Shown: positions 1-5,088, counted from the stretch's first letter. The stretch: 5,118 nt of DNA from Actinomycetes bacterium (GCA_014190175.1 BJFZ01000082.1:1-5118); one strand, 5' to 3'. Program-made: numbers and translations. The notes: a model not told the origin generated them from the sequence alone.

Positions 1-474
1 ATCAATCCATTCGGATGCCGAAGTTTTTTGATCTATAGGTAAGTGAATTGCGATTCCTTCACACTTTCCCGATTTACTATATTTATCAAGAGCATTTCCT
101 AAATCAGATACCGAAAAACCATGTCGATGAATCGGCGATAAGAGTTCAAGGAGAAACCTTTTTGGCATCTTTGCTGAAAAAACCGAAGAGTGCGGTGAAA
201 TTGTATGAATAACTCTTTCACTGTCGCTATGTGCACTTGGAGAAAGTAAAAGAATTTCGCCAGGAAATACAGATTGCACTTCTTCTGCTTCAGCGATTGT
301 GGCAACAGCAACAACCGGGAGATTCAAATTCTTTGCTTCTTGAGCTAAAACTTTTTTGCCGAAACCATAACCATTTCCCTTAATCACTGGCACTACTTGC
401 GCCTCACTATTTGCTACAACAGTCGCTAAATGAGTGCGCCATTTCTCAGCGGCGACATGCAGGATTAAGGACAT
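1..474 (-). CDS. Alanine-racemase-like PLP enzyme, N-terminal part (runs off left edge)
   Basis: This frame is open from an ATG at 474 down to the window edge, 158 codons with no stop, so the gene is cut by the window rather than broken. Seen: residues 27-39 read VVPVIKGNGYGFG, matching the PLP-lysine signature of fold-type III alanine racemases (family form roughly V-K-A-x-A-Y-G-H-G), with Lys32 as the expected Schiff-base lysine. Hydrophobic strands such as LPVVAVATIAEAEEV and GEILLLSP suit the alternating strands of the TIM barrel. Known: these enzymes interconvert L- and D-alanine in the cytoplasm for peptidoglycan. The C-terminal domain with the second catalytic base lies outside the window. 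It starts 16 bp after the femX stop, which suggests co-transcription; the ribosome site is weak (GAGAG about 10 nt upstream). The KGNGYGFG variant differs from the classical KADAYGHG, so it may be a second, femX-linked paralogue. I leave the symbol alr unassigned; a YggS-type PLP protein is less likely. Confidence 0.82.
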   Translation of the reverse strand, partial: MSLILHVAAEKWRTHLATVVANSEAQVVPVIKGNGYGFGKKVLAQEAKNLNLPVVAVATIAEAEEVQSVFPGEILLLSPSAHSDSERVIHTISPHSSVFSAKMPKRFLLELLSPIHRHGFSVSDLGNALDKYSKSGKCEGIAIHLPIDQKTSASEWID

Positions 475-490
475 AGGTGAATTCTCTCAG

Positions 491-1609
491 TTATTTTCGA
501 TTGAGGTAAGCCCGGAAGGCGCGATATAGCAATTTGTTAAGCGGAAGATCCCATTCGCCGATTAGTTCAGTGGCATACCCGCCCACTCCCACTTTAAATT
601 GAATCAACCCGGCATGGGCATCATTTTGATCGACTGTGGAAGTAATACCGCGCAGATCATAAATATCACAATGGCTTTTAAGTGATTGTTGCATCATCGC
701 CCACTGCAAAACATTGCTGCCACGAGCTTCACGGCCGTGAGTCGAAGAAGCGCCATAGAGATACCAACTATGTTTGTTTAGAGTTACTAAAATAGTTGCA
801 GCAATAATTGTCTCATTCCATTTTGCCAAAAAGAGCGTAAAGTTATTTTCATTATTTTTACTCATCGCATCCCACATTCTTTCAAAGTATGAAAGCGGGC
901 GCGGAGTAAAATGATCACGCGCTGCGGTTTCTAAATAAACTTCATGAAACTTTGCTAAATCTGCGCGCGACCCTATGATAACTTCAACATTCTCCTTTTC
1001 GCCCTTTTTAATATTACGGCGCCAAAGTTGATTAAAGCCCGCTAATACATCTGCTTCACTTTTTCCAGTCAAAACTAGTTGGTAAATATATTTAGGTTGC
1101 CCGGCGGCAAAGCCATTTACATCATCAACGCTGGGGTTAAAGCCATTACTTCTTAAAATATTTTCAATTTCATTTGAATTGGAATTAATCCAACTTGGAG
1201 TGACTTGCTGTAAAGTTTTTTTGCTCTCATCCGCCAACGCTTCTTTGATTGTTTCGCTATCCCAACGATTTTTTACCACCATCGGTCCGACGCGAAGTGC
1301 AAAACCATTTTGGGAGAGTGCGTATGCGCGCAATAGCGGAACTGCAGCTGCTAAATATTTCGCTGGAAGGGCTGGACCTTCCGGGATGTAGAGAAAGTAG
1401 CGATTTAACTTTGGCATTTTTCGCGCAAGAACAAGCGCAGTTCCGACTAATTCTTTTGCTTCAAAAAACCCAATTACTTTGGATTGCCAGCCCGCTTTAA
1501 CCTGGGCCCACGCTGGGGTTTGCAGAAAAGAAGGGTCAATCGCAAGGGCGGCGACCTCTGATTCCAGAAAGGCTTGCGCCTGTTCGGGGGTAATTTGAAG
1601 GATCTCCAC
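491..1609 (-). CDS. femX: FemX-like lipid II aminoacyltransferase (FemAB family)
   Basis: The 372-residue protein has the size and layout of the FemAB peptidyltransferases, which fold as two GNAT-like domains. Known: these cytoplasmic, membrane-associated enzymes use aminoacyl-tRNA to add the first interpeptide-bridge residue (glycine in Streptomyces FemX) to the lysine or diaminopimelate side chain of lipid II. Seen: QTPAWAQVKAGW (30-41) and YFLYIPEGPALP (71-82) in the first domain; a basic RRNIKKGEKENVEV (197-210); YLYGASSTHG (283-292); IYDLRG (316-321); and GLIQFKVGVGGYATELIGEW (334-353), the characteristic Fem C-terminal FKxGxGG region. I see no long coiled-coil arm as in staphylococcal FemA, so it resembles the arm-less FemX type. 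The start is GTG: an in-frame TAG lies four codons upstream and no other start fits between them. The Shine-Dalgarno match is poor. The racemase-like gene follows 16 bp downstream. The amino acid transferred cannot be read from sequence. Confidence 0.85.
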   Translation of the reverse strand: MEILQITPEQAQAFLESEVAALAIDPSFLQTPAWAQVKAGWQSKVIGFFEAKELVGTALVLARKMPKLNRYFLYIPEGPALPAKYLAAAVPLLRAYALSQNGFALRVGPMVVKNRWDSETIKEALADESKKTLQQVTPSWINSNSNEIENILRSNGFNPSVDDVNGFAAGQPKYIYQLVLTGKSEADVLAGFNQLWRRNIKKGEKENVEVIIGSRADLAKFHEVYLETAARDHFTPRPLSYFERMWDAMSKNNENNFTLFLAKWNETIIAATILVTLNKHSWYLYGASSTHGREARGSNVLQWAMMQQSLKSHCDIYDLRGITSTVDQNDAHAGLIQFKVGVGGYATELIGEWDLPLNKLLYRAFRAYLNRK

Positions 1610-1647
1610 AGGGCGAGCCTAGGGCTGGGGATGGGATTTCGGAGGGA

Positions 1648-1704
1648 GGGTGGGAACCGGTAGCCTTACCCATCTCACCTTCGGAAGCGATGAAGAAGGC
1701 GAGA
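1648..1704 (+). promoter_or_regulatory. Structured rpsF leader, possible S6:S18 autoregulatory element
   Basis: Seen: the arm 1673-1682 (TCTCACCTTC) pairs with 1695-1704 (GAAGGCGAGA) in nine of ten positions around a 12-nt loop. Next to it, 1651-1654 (TGGG) pairs with 1669-1672 (CCCA) and could stack directly on that stem; a longer alternative, 1648-1654 with 1669-1675, would compete with it. The inner loop contains AACCGGTAGCC. Known: in many bacteria an S6:S18 complex represses its own mRNA through a leader that imitates the S6:S18 site of 16S rRNA and carries a CCG in an unpaired segment. Bacterial 16S rRNA has GGAA(N)(N)CCGGTGGCGAAGGCG in that region. The leader blocks GGAACCGGTAGCC (1653-1665) and GAAGGCGAG (1695-1703) resemble its two halves. 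Inference: this is an S6:S18-binding leader; no covariance search was run. Confidence 0.45.
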
Positions 1705-1713
1705 CGCGCTAAA

Positions 1714-1755
1714 CCTCCTGTTACAGAAATACTGTGACCGCTTAGTCCAAAGGAG
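1714..1755 (+). promoter_or_regulatory. Possible SD-sequestering fold before rpsF
   Basis: Seen: CTCCT at 1715-1719 is exactly complementary to AGGAG at 1751-1755, the core of the rpsF ribosome site. Between them TTACAG (1721-1726) and CTGTGA (1732-1737) form a six-pair hairpin including one G-U, with a five-base loop. Together these could close a small two-tier structure that hides the ribosome site. Five long-range pairs are weak on their own. The role, translational control of rpsF, is an inference. Confidence 0.3.
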
Positions 1756-1765
1756 TTGGTTATAA

Positions 1766-2053
1766 ATGCGTCATTATGAACTGATGGTCATCCTTGACCC
1801 AGATCTAGAGGAAAAAACAGTCTCCCCAAGTCTCGAGACTTACCTCAAGATCATCAAAGATAGCGGTGGTCGGGTAGACCGTCTTGATATCTGGGGCCGA
1901 CGTCGTATGTCATTCGAAATTGCGAAGAAGCCAGAAGGCATTTACGCAGTTGTTGATATGCATTGCGAACCAGCCGCAGTAAAAGAGTTGGACCGCCAAT
2001 TGAATCTAAATGAAGCAGTGCTTCGTACAAAAGTAATACGTCCCGAAAAATAA
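1766..2053 (+). CDS. rpsF: 30S ribosomal protein S6
   Basis: The 95-residue product matches the length of bacterial S6. It opens with [16 protein letters not shown], the first beta strand of the ferredoxin-like S6 fold, and contains [22 protein letters not shown] (about 39-60), the typical S6 core with the basic stretch, then [17 protein letters not shown] at the C-terminus (79-95). S6 pairs with S18 and binds the central domain of 16S rRNA on the platform of the small subunit. The start is set by AAGGAG at 1750-1755, ten bases upstream of the ATG. It is the first gene of an operon with ssb, rpsR and rplI; ssb begins 41 bp downstream. The preceding leader is structured and may mediate autoregulation by S6:S18. 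There is no long acidic tail as in E. coli S6, as expected outside the proteobacteria. Confidence 0.97.
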   Translation: MRHYELMVILDPDLEEKTVSPSLETYLKIIKDSGGRVDRLDIWGRRRMSFEIAKKPEGIYAVVDMHCEPAAVKELDRQLNLNEAVLRTKVIRPEK

Positions 2054-2094
2054 TTTAGCGATACTTCCAGAGATAACGAGAGACGGGAAAAAAG

Positions 2095-2589
2095 ATGGCT
2101 GCTGGAGACACAGTTATCACGATTGTCGGCAATTTAGTTGATGATCCTGAATTGCGCTTCACTCCTTCGGGAGCTGCGGTTGCAAAGTTTCGCATTGCGT
2201 CCACTCCACGCTTTTTAGATAAAGCGACCAATGAGTGGAAAGACGGCGATTCTTTATTTCTTTCATGCAATGTTTGGCGTCAGGCAGCAGAGAATGTTGC
2301 CGAATCACTTACTCGCGGAATGCGGGTAATTGTGCAAGGTCGTTTGAAACAACGTTCATATGAAACAAAAGAGGGAGAGAAGCGAACTGTCTACGAGATT
2401 GAAGTAGATGAGGTCGGTCCTTCCCTTCGCAATGCATCGGCAAAAGTCACTAAAGCTGCTCGGACATCTGATGGCGGTCGCGCAAGCGCATCTGCTGCAA
2501 CAGGTGGAATGAGTGATGATCCATGGGCTGCATCTTCAACAGATTCATGGGGAGCACCTGTTGGTGCAAGTGATGAGCCACCGTTTTAA
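2095..2589 (+). CDS. ssb: Single-stranded DNA-binding protein
   Basis: This 164-residue protein binds single-stranded DNA as a tetramer during replication, repair and recombination. Seen: an OB-fold domain over about residues 5-110, with [20 protein letters not shown] (7-26), [12 protein letters not shown] (29-40), [19 protein letters not shown] (54-72) and [16 protein letters not shown] (75-90), all standard SSB blocks. A low-complexity Gly/Ser/Ala/Thr linker follows (about 113-157). The acidic tip DEPPF (160-164) is the conserved peptide that recruits partner proteins. Length and tail suit actinobacterial SSB. The ATG has only a partial ribosome site, GGGA at 2085-2088, with GAGAG further upstream. 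It sits between rpsF and rpsR, as in many bacteria. No second ssb paralogue is visible in the window. Confidence 0.97.
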   Translation: MAAGDTVITIVGNLVDDPELRFTPSGAAVAKFRIASTPRFLDKATNEWKDGDSLFLSCNVWRQAAENVAESLTRGMRVIVQGRLKQRSYETKEGEKRTVYEIEVDEVGPSLRNASAKVTKAARTSDGGRASASAATGGMSDDPWAASSTDSWGAPVGASDEPPF

Positions 2590-2614
2590 TAACTAAATAA
2601 ATCTATCCGACCAC

Positions 2615-2634
2615 CTATTAATAAACATTAATAG
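2615..2634 (+). repeat. Perfect inverted repeat, 8-bp arms
   Basis: CTATTAAT (2615-2622) and ATTAATAG (2627-2634) are perfect reverse complements separated by AAAC. As RNA this would be an eight-pair AU-rich hairpin with a tetraloop; as DNA it could be a dyad site for a regulator. No U-tract follows. It begins 25 bp after the ssb stop codon. Confidence 0.7.
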
Positions 2635-2639
2635 CCATT

Positions 2640-2660
2640 CCCGCTTTCAAAAGAAGCGGG
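2640..2660 (+). repeat. GC-rich hairpin upstream of rpsR
   Basis: CCCGCTT (2640-2646) pairs perfectly with AAGCGGG (2654-2660) around a seven-base loop. A further G at 2661 and CCCC at 2664-2667 allow an alternative pairing of the 3' arm close to the rpsR ribosome site at 2669-2674. The lack of a T-run argues against a terminator. mRNA processing, stability or translational control of rpsR are all possible. Confidence 0.6.
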
Positions 2661-2681
2661 GCACCCCTAGGGAGCTCCACA

Positions 2682-2951
2682 ATGGGATCAAAAGAAAAGA
2701 AACAAAAGAACAGCAAGAGCGCAGTTGTTAAGAAAGTTTTCAAGACAAAGCCGTGTTCATTCTGCCGTGACAAAGTTACTTATATCGATTACAAAGATAT
2801 TCCAACTTTGCGCAAGTACATTTCAGATCGCGGCAAGATTCGCGCTCGCCGAGTTACCGGAGCATGCACGCAACACCAACGTCAGATTGCAACAGCGGTA
2901 AAAAATAGTCGTGAAGTTGCATTACTTCCATACACATCGACAGCACGATAG
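2682..2951 (+). CDS. rpsR: 30S ribosomal protein S18, cysteine-containing (zinc-type) form
   Basis: The 89-residue basic protein is S18, the partner of S6 on the platform of the small subunit. Seen: a lysine-rich N-terminal tail (1-23), then [16 protein letters not shown] (24-39), [19 protein letters not shown] (42-60) and [20 protein letters not shown] (61-80), ending LLPYTSTAR. Cys25, Cys28, Cys62 and His65 are placed as the zinc ligands of the so-called C+ form of S18. Many actinobacteria also carry a cysteine-free paralogue that replaces it under zinc starvation; none is visible here. The start is supported by AGGGAG at 2669-2674, seven bases before the ATG. The gene follows ssb after a 92-bp spacer with hairpins and leads directly into rplI. 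Confidence 0.96.
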   Translation: MGSKEKKQKNSKSAVVKKVFKTKPCSFCRDKVTYIDYKDIPTLRKYISDRGKIRARRVTGACTQHQRQIATAVKNSREVALLPYTSTAR

Positions 2952-2955
2952 GGGG
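2950..2955 (+). promoter_or_regulatory. rplI ribosome-binding site overlapping the rpsR stop
   Basis: AGGGGG at 2950-2955 overlaps the last two bases of the rpsR TAG stop (2949-2951) and lies six bases before the ATG at 2962. It fixes the L9 start at 2962 rather than at an in-frame ATG at 2911 inside rpsR. The arrangement suggests translational coupling of rpsR and rplI. An ATG at 2957 is out of frame and stops after two codons. Confidence 0.75.
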
Positions 2956-2961
2956 CATGAG

Positions 2962-3408
2962 ATGAAATTAATTCTTACTCAAGAAGTAAATGGTCTCGGT
3001 CATCCAGGTGATGTCGTTACTGTTAAAGATGGATTTGCACGCAACTTTTTAGTACCAAATGGCAAAGCAATTGCTTGGTCAACGGGTGGCGAAAAGCAGA
3101 TCACAAGCATTCGACGTGCTCGTAAAGCTCGTGAAATTCGCGATGTCGAACATGCACGCGAAATCAAAGCAACACTTGAAGGCGCCGATGTAAAAGTTGG
3201 TGCAAAAGTTGGTACTGCTGGCCGCTTGTTCGGATCAGTAACTGACAAAGATGTTGCTCAAGCAGTTAAGAGTGCGATTGGTATTGATGTAGATCGTCAT
3301 CGCATCAAGATGGCCGGACATATCAAAACTCTTGGTCGCCACAGCGTGAAAGTAACTTTGCTCTCAAATGTTGTTGCAACTGTAAATATCGAGGTTGTAC
3401 CTGCTTAA
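2962..3408 (+). CDS. rplI: 50S ribosomal protein L9
   Basis: The product starting at 2962 is 148 residues, the usual L9 length. L9 binds 23S rRNA near the base of the L1 stalk and reaches toward the neighbouring ribosome. Seen: MKLILTQEVNGLGHPGDVV (1-19) and VKDGFARNFLVPNGKAIAWS (21-40), which form the N-terminal rRNA-binding domain with the L9 signature; a charged connecting helix (about 41-74, rich in Arg, Glu and Lys); and a C-terminal domain (about 75-148) including GRLFGSVTDKDVAQAV and HIKTLGRHSVKVTLLSNVVA. The frame stays open upstream to an ATG at 2911, but that would add 17 residues unlike L9 and overlap rpsR by 41 bp, whereas 2962 has a good ribosome site. It is the last gene of the operon; a terminator follows 20 bp after its stop. 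Confidence 0.96.
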   Translation: MKLILTQEVNGLGHPGDVVTVKDGFARNFLVPNGKAIAWSTGGEKQITSIRRARKAREIRDVEHAREIKATLEGADVKVGAKVGTAGRLFGSVTDKDVAQAVKSAIGIDVDRHRIKMAGHIKTLGRHSVKVTLLSNVVATVNIEVVPA

Positions 3409-3428
3409 GTAAAACGATTAGAAATTCA

Positions 3429-3463
3429 GGGCCTGCTCAATTGAGTGGGCCCTTTTTCTTCTT
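3429..3463 (+). terminator. Rho-independent terminator after rplI
   Basis: GGGCC (3429-3433) pairs with GGCCC (3448-3452). The stem continues inward through two G-U pairs and CTC/GAG, giving about ten pairs capped by AATT. The run TTTTTCTTCTT follows at 3453-3463. This is a classic intrinsic terminator and separates the ribosomal operon from dnaB. Confidence 0.92.
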
Positions 3464-3511
3464 ATACCCGGTCAGATTCCTGCCCAAATAGTGAGATAGA
3501 AAAATAAACCT

Positions 3512-3537
3512 CTGTCCACACCTACCTTTGTGGAAAG
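3512..3537. promoter_or_regulatory. Inverted pair of DnaA-box-like sites
   Basis: CTGTCCACA (3512-3520, plus strand) differs at one base from TTGTCCACA, the form favoured in high-GC actinobacteria. TGTGGAAAG (3529-3537) reads CTTTCCACA on the minus strand, two mismatches from TTATCCACA. Their cores form a perfect inverted repeat, TCCACA (3515-3520) and TGTGGA (3529-3534), spaced by eight bases. Binding by DnaA is an inference; an unrelated dimeric regulator could also use this dyad. Confidence 0.4.
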
Positions 3538-3597
3538 AAGCAGCCCCACCAGCACCGTTACCGTGAAATTGGGGTCTACTGCCCAGTACCTACTTTC

Positions 3598-3606
3598 CTA
3601 TCCACA
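3598..3606 (+). promoter_or_regulatory. Near-consensus DnaA box
   Basis: CTATCCACA matches TTATCCACA in eight of nine bases. It lies in the same orientation as the perfect box, 32 bp before it, about three helical turns, so both would face the same side of the DNA. Confidence 0.45.
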
Positions 3607-3629
3607 ACTTCTCCCCTTCAAAATCGGAG

Positions 3630-3638
3630 TTATCCACA
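3630..3638 (+). promoter_or_regulatory. Consensus DnaA box
   Basis: TTATCCACA is an exact match to the classical DnaA box. It is framed by a five-base inverted repeat, GGAGT (3626-3630) and ACTCC (3642-3646), which overlaps its first base. Its position about 95 bp before the dnaB start suggests DnaA-responsive control of the helicase gene or a DnaA-titrating site. Function is inferred from sequence alone. Confidence 0.6.
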
Positions 3639-3668
3639 GTTACTCCCCCTCTTTTCGCACAGCCCAAA

Positions 3669-3696
3669 TTGGGGTGTCGGTGATCATGCGTATCTT
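3669..3696 (+). promoter_or_regulatory. Weak candidate dnaB promoter
   Basis: TTGGGG (3669-3674) and TATCTT (3691-3696) are separated by 16 bases, matching three of six and four of six consensus positions. Transcription would begin around 3702-3705, about 30 bases before the dnaB ATG. The -35 part lies inside the second direct-repeat copy. The match is poor and other promoters further upstream are possible. Confidence 0.25.
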
Positions 3697-3732
3697 GCGC
3701 AGTACAACAATTACAGGCGGGAGGTTGCGTAA

Positions 3733-5088
3733 ATGTCAGTCGCAGAATTACCCAACCGTTCTCCTGAGTTTGAACGGGTCCCACCGCATGATGTTGTAGC
3801 TGAGCAAGGTGTTCTCGGTGGAATGATGTTAAGTAAAGATGCAATCGCCGATGTTGTTGAACTTTTGCGTGGAAATGATTTTTACCGTCCAGCACATGAA
3901 TTAATTTATGAAGCAATTTTAGATTTGTATAGTCGCGGCGAACCTGTTGATGCCGTAACTGTTTCTGCTGAGTTAACAAAACTTGGCGAAATTGGTCGCG
4001 TTGGTGGCGCACCTTATATGCACACACTTATTGCATCAGTGCCAACAGCGGCAAATGCTGGTTATTACGCGCGCATTGTGCGCGAGCGCGCAATCTTGCG
4101 CCGTTTAGTAGAAGCCGGCACAAAGATTGTCCAACTTGGTTTTGCAAGTGAAGGTGACGTTGATGATGTTGTTGATCAAGCACAAGCAGAGGTTTATGCA
4201 GTAACTGAGCGCCGTGCAAGTGAAGATTATCAACCATTAAATATTTTACTCGCCGCAACTCTTGATGAGATTGAAGCAATAGGTAATCGTGGAGGAACTT
4301 TAAACGGTGTACCTACCGGATTCAAAGATTTAGATGAATTAACAAATGGACTACATCCAGGAAATATGATTGTCATCGCTGCGCGTCCTGCTATTGGTAA
4401 ATCAACTCTTGGACTAGATCTTGCACGCAACGCATCCATTAAAAATGGAATGGCCTCGGTGATCTTCTCACTTGAAATGGGTCGTAATGAAATTACCATG
4501 AGAATGCTTTCTGCTGAAGCTCGCGTACCTCTTCACAATATGCGCAGTGGAAAAATGAGTGATGATGAATGGGGTCGGTTGGCTAGGCGGATGGGTGAAA
4601 TCTCTGATGCACCTTTATTTATTGATGATTCTCCTAACTTAACCTTGATGGAGATCCGTGCAAAAGCCCGCCGTTTGAAACAACGCCACGGTTTAAAATT
4701 AATTATTATTGATTACCTGCAACTTATGACCAGCGGAAAACGTGTTGAAAACCGCCAACAAGAAGTTTCTGAATTTTCAAGACAGTTGAAATTGTTAGCA
4801 AAAGAGTTAGATGTGCCGGTCGTGGCGATTTCCCAGTTAAATCGTTCTCCGGAACAAAGAGCGGATAAGAAGCCGATGCTCTCTGACCTTCGTGAATCTG
4901 GTTCTATTGAGCAGGATGCGGATATGGTTATTTTGCTACACCGTGAAGATCAATATGAGCGGGATAGCCCAAGACAAGGCGAAGCGGATTTAATTGTGGC
5001 TAAGCACCGAAATGGTCCGACCCGTACGGTAACTGTTGCTTTCCAAGGACATTTCTCGCGCTTTGTTGATATGGCTACCCAGAATTAA
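3733..5088 (+). CDS. dnaB: Replicative DNA helicase DnaB
   Basis: The 451-residue protein is the hexameric helicase that unwinds DNA at the replication fork and recruits primase. Seen: N-terminal domain (about 15-115) with PPHDVVAEQGVLGGMMLSKD; a linker (about 160-185); then the RecA-like motor. The motor shows Walker A AARPAIGKST (216-225), catalytic Glu248 in FSLEMG, Walker B LIIIDYLQLM (323-332, Asp327), SQLNR (367-371), the DnaB motif DLRESGSIEQDADMVILLHR (385-404) and the arginine-finger segment KHRNGP (424-429). Alanine in place of the first P-loop glycine is, as far as I recall, usual in actinobacterial DnaB. Motor motifs are uninterrupted, so there is no intein, unlike some mycobacterial DnaB. 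GGAGGT at 3720-3725 supports the ATG. A terminator separates it from rplI, and DnaA-box-like sites lie upstream. The stop is TAA; the remaining 30 bp cannot be assigned. Confidence 0.97.
   Translation: MSVAELPNRSPEFERVPPHDVVAEQGVLGGMMLSKDAIADVVELLRGNDFYRPAHELIYEAILDLYSRGEPVDAVTVSAELTKLGEIGRVGGAPYMHTLIASVPTAANAGYYARIVRERAILRRLVEAGTKIVQLGFASEGDVDDVVDQAQAEVYAVTERRASEDYQPLNILLAATLDEIEAIGNRGGTLNGVPTGFKDLDELTNGLHPGNMIVIAARPAIGKSTLGLDLARNASIKNGMASVIFSLEMGRNEITMRMLSAEARVPLHNMRSGKMSDDEWGRLARRMGEISDAPLFIDDSPNLTLMEIRAKARRLKQRHGLKLIIIDYLQLMTSGKRVENRQQEVSEFSRQLKLLAKELDVPVVAISQLNRSPEQRADKKPMLSDLRESGSIEQDADMVILLHREDQYERDSPRQGEADLIVAKHRNGPTRTVTVAFQGHFSRFVDMATQN

Larger units (their letters stand above)
1610..1765. 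promoter_or_regulatory. Divergent intergenic region between femX and rpsF
   Basis: This 156-bp gap separates the minus-strand femX pair from the plus-strand ribosomal operon, so it must serve both directions unless a promoter lies within a neighbouring gene. I searched both strands for a -35/-10 pair with 16-18 bp spacing and found none convincing; the only TATAA-like run (1761-1765) touches the rpsF start codon. The rpsF promoter may therefore lie near or inside the femX 5' end, giving a leader of roughly 100 nt or more. The rpsF ribosome site AAGGAG is at 1750-1755, ten bases before the ATG. The part near femX (1621-1654) is strongly purine-rich on the plus strand. No tRNA or small ORF is supported here. 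Confidence 0.6.
2590..2681 (+). other. ssb-rpsR spacer with two tandem hairpins
   Basis: This 92-bp spacer is the longest gap inside the ribosomal operon. It carries an AT-rich perfect hairpin and a GC-rich hairpin, annotated separately, then the rpsR ribosome site AGGGAG (2669-2674), seven bases before the ATG. Neither hairpin is followed by a run of T, so I do not read them as Rho-independent terminators. The last part also contains two overlapping short palindromes, CCCTAGGG (2665-2672) and GGAGCTCC (2671-2678), both overlapping the ribosome site. Confidence 0.6.
3566..3675 (+). repeat. 10-bp direct repeat, copies exactly 100 bp apart
   Basis: AAATTGGGGT occurs at 3566-3575 and again at 3666-3675. 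A third, degenerate copy, AAATCGGAGT (3621-3630), differs only by two transitions and runs into the consensus DnaA box. Two of the DnaA-box-like sites lie between the outer copies. The repeats could be regulator-binding sites; no known motif is recognised. Confidence 0.6.
3464..3732. other. rplI-dnaB intergenic region, likely dnaB control region
   Basis: This 269-bp stretch without a gene follows the operon terminator. It holds DnaA-box-like sites between 3512 and 3638, copies of a 10-bp direct repeat at 3566 and 3666 with a degenerate copy at 3621, and a weak promoter candidate. The dnaB ribosome site GGAGGT (3720-3725) sits seven bases before its ATG. An open frame across 3530-3799 overlaps dnaB and has no recognisable protein features, so I do not call it a gene. 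Confidence 0.65.

Noticed and set aside
99..314. 71-residue minus-strand frame at the left end
   Set aside because: It is an out-of-frame shadow of the racemase-like gene, whose own frame is open across 1-474 and carries the PLP-lysine motif.
1714..1719. Minus-strand AGGAGG as a ribosome site for a gene extending femX upstream
   Set aside because: No start codon follows at a suitable distance, and the frame leading into femX is closed by a TAG just before the GTG at 1609.
2615..2660. Rho-independent terminator after ssb
   Set aside because: Neither hairpin is followed by a T-run, and rpsR and rplI are expected to be co-transcribed with ssb.
2911..2961. Upstream in-frame ATG that would make L9 165 residues long
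   Set aside because: The extra 17 residues do not resemble L9, would overlap rpsR by 41 bp, and the ATG at 2962 has AGGGGG six bases upstream and gives the normal family length and N-terminus.
3464..3732. Chromosomal origin oriC
   Set aside because: Only one exact DnaA box and a few near matches are present, with no clear AT-rich unwinding region and no dnaA, dnaN or rpmH in view. A regulatory or titration site is the safer reading.
3530..3799. 89-residue plus-strand frame across the dnaB upstream region
   Set aside because: It overlaps the start of dnaB in another frame, covers the DnaA-like sites and repeats, and has no recognisable domain or good ribosome site.
3590..4027. 145-residue minus-strand frame opposite dnaB
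   Set aside because: Its His/Gln/Leu-rich composition is typical of an antisense shadow of a coding gene; dnaB on the plus strand is certain.
3949..4404. Atypical DnaB: missing first Walker A glycine or a lost intein
   Set aside because: AARPAIGKST is, to my recollection, the normal actinobacterial form, and all motor motifs are contiguous, so nothing is defective or inserted.
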